A stretch of 64,000 nucleotides of DNA from VYFG01 sp965213885 (GCA_965213885.1 OZ243919.1:1674001-1738000); one strand, 5' to 3'. Shown: positions 36,537 through 45,271, numbered from the stretch's first letter. Notes: a model not told the origin generated them from the letters alone. Translations and numbers: made by a program.

Positions 36537-37553
36537 ATGTCCAGCGATACACAGATACATTGCGAAATCGACCTGGACCGGGACGGCCGCCAGGGCGGAT
36601 TTCTGCGGGTGCCTCATTCCGTTCACCGCTCCGCCTACGGCTGGATCCCGGTACCGATCGTGTCGATTCGAAACGGTGACGGACCGGTGGTCCTTCTGCT
36701 TGGCGGCAACCATGGCGACGAGTACGAAGGCCAGGTCGCCCTCTCCCGGCTGGCCGGATCGCTGAAGTCGGACCAGGTCTCCGGACAGGTGATCATCCTT
36801 CCCATGGCGAACTACCCCGCGGCCCGGGCCGGCACCCGGACGTCACCTCTGGACGGTGGGAATCTGAACCGGAGCTTTCCGGGAAAGCCCCTGGGCGACC
36901 CCACGGCCATGATTGCGCATTACATCGAGTCCGCTCTCATGCCACGCGCGGATTTCCTGCTTGACATCCACTCCGGCGGCAGTTCGATGCAATACAGGAA
37001 ACCGACCCTGCTCGTGGCGACACTTGATGATCCCGCCCGCCAGGCGCGGCTGATGAAGCTGGTGGCGGCCCTGGGTTTTCCCCGGGCAGTGCTGTACTCG
37101 GAGTCGCGCGGCGCGGGCTATTCCACTTCGGCGGCGAGGCGGCAGGAGGCACTCGGCATGACAGCGGAAATGGCCGGCGGCGGCGGTGTGAACCGGGCGG
37201 CGATGTTGCTGCTCGACGCCGCGCTGCCGCGTTACCTGGCTGCCTGTGGAGTATTCAACGGGCCCGACGCGGAGACCGCCGCCACGGCCGCCACCGAGTC
37301 ATTCGCCGATTGCGGATACCTGTACGCCCGCAGCGAGGGTGTCTTCGAGCCCGCCGAGGTGCCCGATGACCGGGTAGGCCCGGGAGATATTGCCGGATGG
37401 ATTCACTATCCGGATGTCCCCTTCACGGAACCCGCCGAACTCCGATTCGAGGTCTCGGCGAAGGTGTTGTCCATGCGGATGCCGGCCCGGGTGGAGCGCG
37501 GAGACTGCCTCTACGAACTCGGTCTGCCGATCGGCGACCATCCCGGCATTTGA
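36537..37553 (+). CDS. Succinylglutamate desuccinylase/aspartoacylase-family deacylase (DoeB-like)
   Basis: A 338-residue zinc hydrolase of the M14-like AstE/AspA family. Zinc ligands H59 and E62 are in 'GGNHGDEYEG', H145 in 'DIHSGG', and the catalytic glutamate in 'MTAEMAGGG'. 'AGTRTSPLDGGNLNRSFPG' closely follows DoeB, the N-acetyl-diaminobutyrate deacetylase of ectoine breakdown. The start at 36537 has 'CAGGAA' upstream and matches the family length; a longer frame to 36408 is unlikely. No ectoine hydrolase or class III aminotransferase is adjacent, so the substrate may be another N-acyl amino acid. Confidence 0.83.
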   Translation: MSSDTQIHCEIDLDRDGRQGGFLRVPHSVHRSAYGWIPVPIVSIRNGDGPVVLLLGGNHGDEYEGQVALSRLAGSLKSDQVSGQVIILPMANYPAARAGTRTSPLDGGNLNRSFPGKPLGDPTAMIAHYIESALMPRADFLLDIHSGGSSMQYRKPTLLVATLDDPARQARLMKLVAALGFPRAVLYSESRGAGYSTSAARRQEALGMTAEMAGGGGVNRAAMLLLDAALPRYLAACGVFNGPDAETAATAATESFADCGYLYARSEGVFEPAEVPDDRVGPGDIAGWIHYPDVPFTEPAELRFEVSAKVLSMRMPARVERGDCLYELGLPIGDHPGI

Positions 37554-37688
37554 GCCGGATTTTCCGCAAATCACCGAATGACGGGATACCGCCCGGTGCG
37601 GCCGGTTGTCTTTCCCGTCGCCGGAGGCCCGGGTATCGGACAGGGCAACCCAATCCCCGGGCAGGGCCGAGCGGGCATGGATGCGGTG

Positions 37689-38404
37689 TCAGAGCAGTTC
37701 CGCCGCGAGGGTGGCGATCTCGGAGCGTTCGCCCTGGGTCAGGTTGACGCTGGCGAAGATGTCATGTCCGCGCATCTTGCCGGGGACATGGGTCAGGCCG
37801 CAGGACCGCCGGGTGAGGAGCCAATTATCGATCTGGTCCGGGTCCCCGGTGATGAAGACCCGGGTGTTCCGCCCGGCACGCGTCAGCTGTGTCTTCATCT
37901 GGGGGGCTGGTGAAATTCTGCGCCTCATCGATGATGACCAGCGAGTTGTGCAGGGTGCTGCCGCGGATGAAATTGATCGGCAGTACGGGACATTCGTCCG
38001 CCACTTTGCTCGCCGGTCAGAGAATCGGAATCAACAAGCCTCTCGCCCTTCTTCGAGCCCCTGCCGCTTGGTTCGGCGGCATCCTGAAAGAATGTGCCTC
38101 CGAAGCGTGACCTGATGGGTTCACCGGGGCGGTGCCTGGTTGTGAGGTACAGGATCCTGTTGATTGCCTGACACGCCTCGTATTCCTTGGAAGACCTGTG
38201 TTTCAACCCACCCGGTTCTTCCATCACCATCATGGATACCACCACGACATGCTCCTTGAAATTGTCCACCGCGGACGGATCCACCGGCAGAACATTGGTG
38301 TCCAGGATGAAACCCCTGCGTTGTCCGTTCCGTGTCCGGGATGGACCGGGCTCTTCGACGGGGCCGTCTCGGGAATCGGTCGGTGGCGTCAGGTTCCGGG
38401 ACAA
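37689..38404 (-). pseudogene. Broken PIN-PhoH ATPase gene (YlaK-like)
   Basis: Two parts of one protein survive on the minus strand. The first (38404 downward) encodes a PIN-domain start, 'FILDTNVLPVDPSAVDNFKEHVVVV' in family style. The second encodes the PhoH Walker B and C-terminal region: 'LVIIDEAQNF' and, in another frame, 'QMKTQLTRAG', 'ITGDPDQIDN', 'LTQGERSEIATLAAELL'. The middle of the protein, including the PhoH Walker A loop, is missing, so about 240 codons remain of a usual 450 or so. A frameshift sits in a run of six C (minus strand, about 37901-37906). The product cannot be a working ATPase. Confidence 0.75.
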
Positions 38405-38589
38405 GTGACAGACGGGGCCTGGAAACGACCAGGGGGATAGCCCCGGTATATTGCAACCGTGGTATCAGGCTGGATTGACCCTGTCCAAACGGCACGCCCG
38501 TCGCCAGAGGAGCCGTGCCCCACGGCACATGGGACGGAACGGTGCAGCCTCAGGCCAACGGGAAATCGACCCGGTGGATTGGGCGTATA

Positions 38590-40059
38590 ATGGGTACCGT
38601 GGATCGTCGATATTTTCTCCGCGCCACCGGAAGTGCGGCGGCGCTGGGCCTGGGTGGCAGGATGGGCCTGGCACAAACCCCGCCCGAGGTCGGTGCCTTG
38701 CATCGCCTCATGGAGGATACGCCCCGCGAACGCGTCGCGGCGGAGCTTGCATCCCTGATCCGGAGCGGTCTCGATCACCGCAGGACCCTGGTCGCCCTGG
38801 CCATCGCGACTTCGCGCAGCGTGCAGCCCTTCCCCCACGTTGGATTCAAGTATCACACGGTGCTTGCGCTGCAGTCCGTCCACCTGACGGCGCTCAACCT
38901 GCCGGATGAAGAGCGCTGGCTGCCGGTATTCTGGGCCCTCGACTATTTCAAGCGCGCCCAGGGACAGGAGCACCGTGCGAGCGGCTGGACGATGGGGCCG
39001 CCGCCGAAACCCGCGGCCAGTACTGCCGGACAGGCCCGAAGGAACCTGATCGATGCGCTGGATCGCTGGGACCTCGAGGCCGTTGACCCCGCCATCCTCG
39101 ATTTCGCCAGGCTCGCGGCCCCGGGGCAACTCTCCGAGATCCTGCTCAGATACGGCATTCGGGATCTACGTGCGATCGGCCACAAGACCATCGCGGTGCA
39201 GAATGTGCATCGCCTCCTGCCGGTGATTGGTCCCGAACACGCGCCTCCCGTGCTCCGCTCCCTGGCCGCGGCGCTGCAGAATCACGGCGGCGGCGCGAAT
39301 CCTGCCACTCGCGACCTGCCCGCCGATCGAACCTGGCGGGAGTTCCGGACGATGCTTGGAGAGATCCCGGGGACCTGGCAACAGGGCCGCCGGGATGACG
39401 CCGGACGCGATGAACTCGTCCGCACGCTCCGCGTGGTCCCTGAGCGCGACGCGGGCCTGGCGGTGATCGACCTCCTGCAGCACGGCGTGTCCACTGATTC
39501 GATCTGGGAGGCCATCTTCGCCACGGCTGCGGAACTGGTGATGAGGCAGCCGAGGGTGGTGCCGGTGCATGCCCAGACGTCCGCCAACGCGTTTCACTAT
39601 GTGTTCCGGCATGCGCGTGCCGAAGAAACGCGGCTCCTGGCGCTCCTGCAATCCGCAGCCTTCATGCCGGGATTCCGCCGCCGCGTCGGGAGCGCACAGC
39701 CCGGCCTGCGGATTGAAGACCTGGAGTCACTCCCGGTCTCCGATGACCGCGAGGAGGCGTTGCTGGACGCGTTCTCCGAGCTGCCGCGCGATCACGTCTC
39801 CGGCGCCCGCAAGGCGCTACACTACCTGCAACATGGCGGTTCCGCGGATCGTCTTGTCGCTGTCGCGCGTCGGCTGCTCGCCCGCAACGGCCGGCAGTCC
39901 CACGACTACAAGTTCACCGAGGCTGCCCTGGAGAACCACCGGGAAATGACGCCCACCATGTGGCGGAACCGGATCCTGTCCGCCTCGATGGCCTACTTCA
40001 CAGGGCCCGGGGCGGCACCGAGCCCCGTTTCCCGAACAGCGCGGCAGTTGCTTGGCTAG
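38590..40059 (+). CDS. Tat-exported protein of unknown function
   Basis: A 489-residue protein. The ATG at 38590 gives a twin-arginine signal, 'MGTVDRRYFLRATGSAAALG', ending near 'GLAQTPP'. The rest is mainly helical with a conserved-looking 'VGFKYHTVLALQSVHLTALNLPDEERWLPVFWALDYFK' region (about 75-112, read in pieces), and histidines at 'GHKTIAVQNVHRLL' and 'NAFHYVFRHA' that could bind a cofactor. I do not recognise a characterised family; similar proteins I recall are from planctomycetes. It is flanked by two broken genes, which hints at an inserted or rearranged segment. Confidence 0.75.
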   Translation: MGTVDRRYFLRATGSAAALGLGGRMGLAQTPPEVGALHRLMEDTPRERVAAELASLIRSGLDHRRTLVALAIATSRSVQPFPHVGFKYHTVLALQSVHLTALNLPDEERWLPVFWALDYFKRAQGQEHRASGWTMGPPPKPAASTAGQARRNLIDALDRWDLEAVDPAILDFARLAAPGQLSEILLRYGIRDLRAIGHKTIAVQNVHRLLPVIGPEHAPPVLRSLAAALQNHGGGANPATRDLPADRTWREFRTMLGEIPGTWQQGRRDDAGRDELVRTLRVVPERDAGLAVIDLLQHGVSTDSIWEAIFATAAELVMRQPRVVPVHAQTSANAFHYVFRHARAEETRLLALLQSAAFMPGFRRRVGSAQPGLRIEDLESLPVSDDREEALLDAFSELPRDHVSGARKALHYLQHGGSADRLVAVARRLLARNGRQSHDYKFTEAALENHREMTPTMWRNRILSASMAYFTGPGAAPSPVSRTARQLLG

Positions 40060-40245
40060 CGACAATCCGGAATGTCGGGTGCCTGGCGCAGAAGCCCCGC
40101 AGTGAACCGCCGTGCGGACAGGTGCGGGGCGGCCGGGACCGAGTGGATGCTGTTGCCGCACCGGAGAGATTGATCTCCGCCGGCAGCAGGGTTACGAGTG
40201 CGCCGCCAATGAACTGGTGAGCGCCGCCGTTTCCGAATCCAGACC

Positions 40246-40680
40246 ATGGCCGCCTCCCCCGAGTCTTTGGAAATTGCCGGGGAGGACGGCATCCGCTTCG
40301 CCCAGATCACCGATTGCCACCTCATGGACGAGCCGGATGGACGGTTGCGCGGTATCCATACCCGGGCAACGCTGGAAGCCATACTGGAATCCATCGGCAA
40401 CAATCATCCGCATCTTGATTTCCTGCTGTTCACCGGGGATATTTCGCAGATCGGCAACCGTGCCAGCTACGGGGTTTTCGCCTCGACCCTGGCTTCCCTG
40501 AGTTGTCCGATCTACTGCATTCCCGGAAACCATGACGACCCGGCCGGGCTGCACGACATCATCTTCAAGCCGGGCGCGGCCACATTGACAGTGGACGAAA
40601 CCCGGACGCCCGGCTACCGGTATTTCCACATCAAGCCGCCGCACCGGGTGCACACGCGGGTTTACCACCTGGCGCACTGA
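40246..40680 (+). pseudogene. CpdA-like cyclic-nucleotide phosphodiesterase with a large internal deletion
   Basis: A 144-residue frame with the N-terminal metallophosphoesterase motifs of CpdA: 'FAQITDCHLM' (about 18-27), 'LLFTGDISQIGN' and 'CIPGNHDDP'. It then jumps, in frame, to a typical CpdA C-terminal tail ('PGYRYFHIKPP'). Normal CpdA has about 260-275 residues. The missing middle would hold the later metal ligands (the 'GHxH' motif), so two-metal catalysis should be lost. The deletion keeps the frame, so a stable small protein is possible, but I treat it as a broken gene. Confidence 0.7.
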
Positions 40681-40698
40681 GTGCGCCGCCATGGCCGC

Positions 40699-41523
40699 TC
40701 AGATGAGCCGTGACAGATAGGTGTAGTAGTTGCAGGAGGCAAAAAATCGCCGGCCGGCGATCAGTTCGGCCTGTCCATCGACCCAGCGCTCCACCTCGCC
40801 GGGCCCCATCATGTTCCCGCTTGCCACCATGGGGGCGTAGGTATCGGCAAAGGACTTGAAGTAGCTGGCCTTGCCGATTTCGGAGACGATATCGGCAAGG
40901 GTGTCCTCGATGTCAAATCCGCATGCGGGCAGCACCCTGATCAGATCCCGCATGATCAGGGGATTGTGGAAGGTGGTTTCGGCAAGCGCGCGGTCCATAC
41001 GCCGTCCCAGTTCCGGATCATCGGGGAATCCGTAGGTCAGGGACGAGTAGTCACCATCGAAAACGGCGAGCAGCCCTCCGGGACGCAAAACGCGGGCGCA
41101 CTCGCTGATCGCCGATTCCGGGTCCACCACGTGGCTGATCACCGTATGGGCGATGACCAGTTCGAATTCCCCGGTGGCACATGACAGGTCATGTGCGTCG
41201 CCGACCCGGAACTCGACCCGGTCCCCGATGCCCGCATGGTCGGCAAAGTCCGACGCGGCATCGATGAAGGCCGGGCTCTGGTCGACACCGACAATGCGGC
41301 CCCGGAAATTCGGCTTGCTCACCAAGGAGCGGATCATGGCGCCGGTTCCGCACCCCACTTCCAGCGTCAGTGAATCGTCGGAAAATTCCAGGGCATCGGC
41401 ATAGCGGTCGAACAGGCGGGTGAACACGGCGTCCTGCGCACGACTTTCCAGTCGGCTGATCAATCGCCCTGCGGTTTCGTCATCCAGTGAATGGGATCGA
41501 CAGTGGGGATCGACGCTGGTCAT
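40699..41523 (-). CDS. Class I SAM-dependent methyltransferase
   Basis: A 274-residue protein with a Rossmann-type methyltransferase domain: motif I 'LEVGCGTGAMI' about residues 54-64, acidic 'VGVDQSP', 'GDAHDL' and 'VLRPGGLLAVFDGD'. It belongs to the UbiE/type 11 group. The C-terminal 90 residues are helical and may bind the substrate ('FFASCNYYTYLSRLI' at the end). No partner gene indicates what is methylated. It is followed on the opposite strand by the CpdA remnant. Confidence 0.85.
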   Translation of the reverse strand: MTSVDPHCRSHSLDDETAGRLISRLESRAQDAVFTRLFDRYADALEFSDDSLTLEVGCGTGAMIRSLVSKPNFRGRIVGVDQSPAFIDAASDFADHAGIGDRVEFRVGDAHDLSCATGEFELVIAHTVISHVVDPESAISECARVLRPGGLLAVFDGDYSSLTYGFPDDPELGRRMDRALAETTFHNPLIMRDLIRVLPACGFDIEDTLADIVSEIGKASYFKSFADTYAPMVASGNMMGPGEVERWVDGQAELIAGRRFFASCNYYTYLSRLI

Positions 41524-41576
41524 CGGAAATACCTCAGTATTGAATGTTCACTCTATCGCAACCGGCCGCCTATCAC

Positions 41577-41619
41577 CAGTTGGGCCTCGCCAGTTTGGGC
41601 CTCGCCAGTTGGGCCTCGC
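41577..41619. repeat. Three tandem copies of a 14-15-base unit
   Basis: CAGTTGGGCCTCGC at 41577-41590, a 15-base variant with one extra T at 41591-41605, and a third copy at 41606-41619. The array lies just after the phzF-family stop codon, in the 100-base gap to the methyltransferase gene. Confidence 0.8.
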
Positions 41620-41622
41620 CGG

Positions 41623-42510
41623 TCAGGCATCCAGCATCTCGCCCTGCAATACCGCATACACGCCGCCGCCGACCTGCACATCGATTCCGCCGGCGAGACG
41701 CTGCCCGCGCAGACGAATCAACGAGGGACGGCGCAGCCCGTGACCCTGCTCGATGGAGACATCGAATCCTGCCGCAAGATCAGGTTGGTGCTCCAGCAGG
41801 TAGGCACCGAAGAAAGCGGCTCCGTTGCCTGTTGCCGGGTCTTCCCGGACACCGTCGGCCTCGAAGAAGAACCGCACCTGGAAATCATGCACCTCCTGCC
41901 GCGTTTCCCGGCAGAACAGGTAGACCAGTTTCGGTATGCCCTGATCGGCCAGGGCTGCATGCTGTCCGAGGTCGAGACGGGCGCGAAACAGCGCATCGGC
42001 GGACCTGAGCGGCACCATCAGGGCGGCAGTGCCAGCCGAGACGACCTGAACCGGAAAGGCCGGATCCAGGTCATCCACCGTGAGGCCGAGGGATGCGCAG
42101 GCAAGCTCATGGGGCAGGACCGTGCCGAGTTGCATGACGGGCCCCTGCATCCACGCGATCTCGGCGCCGTCCGCCCGCGTTTCGAAATCCACGTTAATCG
42201 GTCCGATCGCGGTCTCCAGGGCAATTTCATCCAGGTCCCGTGCGCCCAGGAACCGCCGTATGACGAAGGCAGTGCCGATCAGGGGGTGGCCGGTGAATTC
42301 GATTTCACGTACCGGTGTAAAAATCCGCACGGCGTATTTTCCATCTCTCGCGGGAAGCCTGACGAAGGTGGTTTCGGAGAAGTTCATTTCCGCGGCAATC
42401 CCCTGCATGCGCCGGAGCTCGGGAAATTCGTCCCCGCAAATGACCGCGAGAGGGTTTCCGGCCAGCGCCTCGCTGGCGAAAACATCGACGATGAATACCT
42501 GATGCCTCAT
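41623..42510 (-). CDS. PhzF-family isomerase/epimerase
   Basis: A 295-residue two-domain protein of the diaminopimelate-epimerase fold. The catalytic glutamate lies in 'NFSETTFV' (about residue 46), the N-terminal 'VDVFASEALAGNPLAV' and 'FTGHPLIGTAF' motifs are present, and the C-terminal 'DPATGNGAAFFGAYLLEH' glycine-rich loop is intact. PhzF itself isomerises a phenazine precursor; most relatives, as here without phenazine genes, have unknown substrates. A long frame on the opposite strand is a shadow. Confidence 0.9.
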   Translation of the reverse strand: MRHQVFIVDVFASEALAGNPLAVICGDEFPELRRMQGIAAEMNFSETTFVRLPARDGKYAVRIFTPVREIEFTGHPLIGTAFVIRRFLGARDLDEIALETAIGPINVDFETRADGAEIAWMQGPVMQLGTVLPHELACASLGLTVDDLDPAFPVQVVSAGTAALMVPLRSADALFRARLDLGQHAALADQGIPKLVYLFCRETRQEVHDFQVRFFFEADGVREDPATGNGAAFFGAYLLEHQPDLAAGFDVSIEQGHGLRRPSLIRLRGQRLAGGIDVQVGGGVYAVLQGEMLDA

Positions 42511-42680
42511 CCGACGGGCCGGGCCGGAGCAGACCGGCGCAAGCCCTGCGCGGGTCCCATGCGGGTTTCGACAAACACCCGCAGTCCGCCGCCGCCGGCT
42601 CGCCGGTTGCGTTCGGACGCCGTCACCGGTTGGCCGGGAATTGCTGACAAGATGCGTATTCCTTCGTCAAGGCCCGAGGC

Positions 42681-43442
42681 TCAATGGTTCACCGGTCTGG
42701 AAGCACCTGTGTCGGCAGTTGTCATGTCCCGGTTGATCCGGATGCTTGACCAAGCAGTCAGCGAGCCCAGAGTCACCCAGAACACGGCATTTGCGATAGC
42801 CGTGGCATAGACAAACTCGCCGGCAAGCGCTTCGAGCACCTGTGCCGCTTCGGGGCTCTGGCCAAGAAACATCGGACCTTCCGGATACGGTGTACCGATC
42901 AGGTACGGGACCGCAATGACCAGCGGGGCCACCCATCGCCAAGGCGTCGGCGCGAAAGCAAGTCCACCGATTCCCGCTGCCGTGAAGACGACACAGATCA
43001 CCCACCAGACCTGACGGTCCTGCAAATCGGCGGTATTCTGCAGCGGTATTTCTGGCGGCAGGCCAAGAGCGGGCGCCAGCCAGAATATGGCATATCCGGC
43101 CAGACTCCAGCCGACTGCCCTCCGCCAGTTCAGACGCGTTGGACTTTCCCGGGACCGGGTCTGCGCCACCAACATGGCGGCCAGCAGCACCAGCGCGAAT
43201 CCAACGGCAGTCAGAACGTTGGCAAACGCGGTAAACGCCATCCGCTCGAAGCCGTTCTTCGGGCCCCAGTGTTCATGGTCGTGACCGTCACTTTCTCCCG
43301 ATGCGACATCCGTCGATGCGCTTTCGTATGCCTCCGCAGCAACGATGATCGGTACGACCTGCAGGCGCTGAACCACCGTCAGGACAAGGCCAGCTACGAT
43401 CCCAACCAGAATGGAAAAATAGACTACTCTTCTGAATAACAC
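42681..43442 (-). CDS. cbtA: Cobalt transporter subunit CbtA
   Basis: A 253-residue membrane protein with about six hydrophobic segments. Typical CbtA features: the N-terminal 'FRRVVYFSILVGIVAGLVLTVVQRLQVVPII', a histidine-rich 'DGHDHEHWGP' before helix 2, and 'APALGLPPEIP'. It is thought to import cobalt with CbtB, for cobalamin synthesis. The start lies 24 bases after cbtB on the same strand. Confidence 0.88.
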   Translation of the reverse strand: MLFRRVVYFSILVGIVAGLVLTVVQRLQVVPIIVAAEAYESASTDVASGESDGHDHEHWGPKNGFERMAFTAFANVLTAVGFALVLLAAMLVAQTRSRESPTRLNWRRAVGWSLAGYAIFWLAPALGLPPEIPLQNTADLQDRQVWWVICVVFTAAGIGGLAFAPTPWRWVAPLVIAVPYLIGTPYPEGPMFLGQSPEAAQVLEALAGEFVYATAIANAVFWVTLGSLTAWSSIRINRDMTTADTGASRPVNH

Positions 43443-43465
43443 GTAACCAGACCGAGATCAGCGCA

Positions 43466-43654
43466 TTAATGGCAGGGGAAGCCCTGTGAATGGCGGGTGT
43501 CATGGGCAGCGTTGTGTGCGGCCCCCATCTTCGCGAATCCGGCACCATAGAGAATCACTGCACCCAGAAAAAGTGCCGCCAGCAACTGTGTCAGCACGCG
43601 GGTGCCGGCTGTGGGTACGCAGATTGCCTTGGTGGTTGTTGCTGAATTGCTCAT
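43466..43654 (-). CDS. cbtB: Cobalt transporter subunit CbtB
   Basis: A 62-residue protein with one transmembrane helix and the diagnostic C-terminal metal motif: histidines in 'AAHNAAHDTRHSQGFPCH'. A strong GAGGAG site precedes the ATG. In many bacteria cbtBA is controlled by a cobalamin riboswitch; I looked for one upstream and did not find its conserved boxes. Confidence 0.9.
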   Translation of the reverse strand: MSNSATTTKAICVPTAGTRVLTQLLAALFLGAVILYGAGFAKMGAAHNAAHDTRHSQGFPCH

Positions 43655-44194
43655 TCGTGTGTCTCCTCGTCTAACTCTTTGGATGAATGAATGATATGAA
43701 AGAGAATAGCGCAGCGGGTACCATTACAAAAGTCCGGCTGGATTTCTCCGCGCTCCCCAGGGATCATCCCGTCGCCGGACGCTTATGGACGCACCGGAAC
43801 CGGCGCTACGGCGCCAGGGATGCCGAATCCGCACCGTCGGCTGCACGCAGGCACCCTCCCGGCGGTCCCCCGGGTCTGCTCCGAAAGCATTCGGCATCCC
43901 GGATTGTGTACCCTGCAACCCGCAGTACCGGTAGAATTGCCCTGATCTGTCCCCGAACGCGTCATCATCACATCCATGCAAACCACCATCCGCATTCCGG
44001 CGGTCTCGCCGGCCCGGGACCTCACCGGAGCCGGAGACCATGCCATGAACGGGCCGGGGAATCCTGAGCCTGACCGGAATACTCCTTCTCCCCCGATCGA
44101 AGCGGGAGGTCCCGCTGGACGAAAGGAAAGGTATTCTGGTATACAATATACCAGATAATATCAAACAGTCATCGCGCACCACCATCACAGGATC
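43655..44194. other. 540-base divergent intergenic region with a long-range inverted repeat
   Basis: This lies between cbtB (minus) and mrpE (plus). A perfect 12-base inverted repeat (43817-43828 with 43889-43900, GGGATGCCGAAT and complement) encloses 60 bases rich in G/C runs that can form inner stems. On the minus strand it would be part of a cbtBA leader RNA. The mrp-side operator is listed separately. I see no gene. Confidence 0.55.
44136..44154. promoter_or_regulatory. Inverted-repeat operator upstream of the mrp operon
   Basis: CTGGTATA-CAA-TATACCAG is a perfect inverted repeat 40 bases before mrpE. Its half-site TGGTAT equals the half-site of the tctC operator at 7882-7903, which suggests a GntR-type regulator of similar specificity. 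Confidence 0.6.
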
Positions 44195-44674
44195 ATGCAC
44201 CTGCCCCTGCTCGGCGCGTGTTTGTTCGTATTCTGGCTGTTGCTGTCCGGATACTGGAGCAATCCGCTGCTCATCGCCCTCGGCGCCGCATCCGTTGGCC
44301 TGACGGTCATCCTATCGGCCCGCATCCGGCGGAATTACCGCCTGGCATCGCCATGGACCATCGTCCGGCGACTGCCGCGGTATCTTGCCTGGCTGCTGGG
44401 CGAAATCTTCAAGGCTAACATCGCGGTGGTGCGGAATGTCTGGCTTCCGGAGCGTTATCCGATCTCTCCGACCGTGAAACGGTTCCCGATACATTCCCGT
44501 TCGCGTCTTTGCCAGACCATCTACGCCAATTCCATCACCCTGACCCCGGGCACGGTTTCCTTCGATGTCTCCGACGATCAGATTACCGTCCACGCCATCG
44601 AGTCAGGCGCCATCGCCGAACTCATGGACGGTGAGATGAACGACCGGGTCGCGGCCCTGGAGAAACCCCGGTGA
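44195..44674 (+). CDS. mrpE: Na+/H+ antiporter subunit E (MrpE/MnhE)
   Basis: A 159-residue protein with two N-terminal transmembrane segments (about 1-40), a 'YLAWLLGEIFKANIAVVRNVW' stretch and a soluble C-terminal part with 'SRLCQTIYANSITLTPGTVSFDV', diagnostic for MrpE. It is the first gene of a nine-gene operon on the plus strand, with AGGA before the ATG. Its stop overlaps the GTG start of mrpF. Confidence 0.92.
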   Translation: MHLPLLGACLFVFWLLLSGYWSNPLLIALGAASVGLTVILSARIRRNYRLASPWTIVRRLPRYLAWLLGEIFKANIAVVRNVWLPERYPISPTVKRFPIHSRSRLCQTIYANSITLTPGTVSFDVSDDQITVHAIESGAIAELMDGEMNDRVAALEKPR

Positions 44675-44952
44675 ACATGGTGCTGGCCGTCACGATTGGT
44701 GCCCTGCTCGCCATCATGCTGCTGGCACTGGCGAGAGCGCTCGCGGGCCCGAAAGTCTACGACCGCATATTGGCGATGAACATGTTCGGCACCAAGACCG
44801 TGCTGCTGATCGCGGTGTACGGGATATTCACGGACAGCCCGAGTCTCGTCGACCTGTCCATCTTCTACGCACTGATCAATTTCATCGGTGTGATCGCGGT
44901 GCTCAAGTTCATCGAGAGAGTCGAGGAATACGACGAGATGGTGGAGCGCTGA
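44671..44952 (+). CDS. mrpF: Na+/H+ antiporter subunit F (MrpF/MnhF)
   Basis: A 93-residue protein with three transmembrane segments and the family core 'LARALAGPKVYDRILAMNMFGTKTVLLIAVYGI'. The GTG at 44671, overlapping the mrpE stop with GGAG upstream, is preferred over the ATG at 44677. The C terminus is acidic ('ERVEEYDEMVER'). Confidence 0.9.
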   Translation: MNMVLAVTIGALLAIMLLALARALAGPKVYDRILAMNMFGTKTVLLIAVYGIFTDSPSLVDLSIFYALINFIGVIAVLKFIERVEEYDEMVER

Positions 44953-44953
44953 C

Positions 44954-45271
44954 ATGATTGTAGACATCGTCAGCACAGCGCTCCTCCTGACCGGGTGCCT
45001 GCTTGGCCTGACCGGGGCATGGGGGCTGCTGAGTTTTCCTGATTTTTACACCCGGGTTCACGCCGCGAGCATTACCGATACGCTGTGCGCGGCCTGTTTC
45101 TTGTCCGGATTGATGCTCCAGACGGGTTGGTCGCTGGTGACCGTCAAGCTGCTGATGGTGCTGTTGCTGCTCTGGCTCACCAGTCCGGTCTCGAGCTACG
45201 CCCTGGTCAAGGCGGCGCACCATGCAGGGCTGCGTGCCAAGACCTGGAACCTTCCGGGAGACCGGTCATAG
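44954..45271 (+). CDS. mrpG: Na+/H+ antiporter subunit G (MrpG/MnhG)
   Basis: A 105-residue protein with three transmembrane segments; 'GLTGAWGLLSFPDFYTRVHAASITDTLCA' is diagnostic for MrpG. It starts one base after mrpF. Its TAG stop overlaps the apparent first codon of the next gene. Confidence 0.92.
   Translation: MIVDIVSTALLLTGCLLGLTGAWGLLSFPDFYTRVHAASITDTLCAACFLSGLMLQTGWSLVTVKLLMVLLLLWLTSPVSSYALVKAAHHAGLRAKTWNLPGDRS

Noticed and set aside
36246..36713. 155-codon minus-strand frame in the aminotransferase/deacylase gap
   Set aside because: Overlaps the start of the DoeB-like gene, has no family motif and no ribosome site.
41491..42810. 439-codon open frame opposite the phzF-family gene
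   Set aside because: Runs through the tandem repeat and into cbtA; no motifs.
43655..43950. Cobalamin riboswitch upstream of cbtBA
   Set aside because: Expected from context, but the conserved B12 boxes were not found on the minus strand; only a long-range inverted repeat is present.
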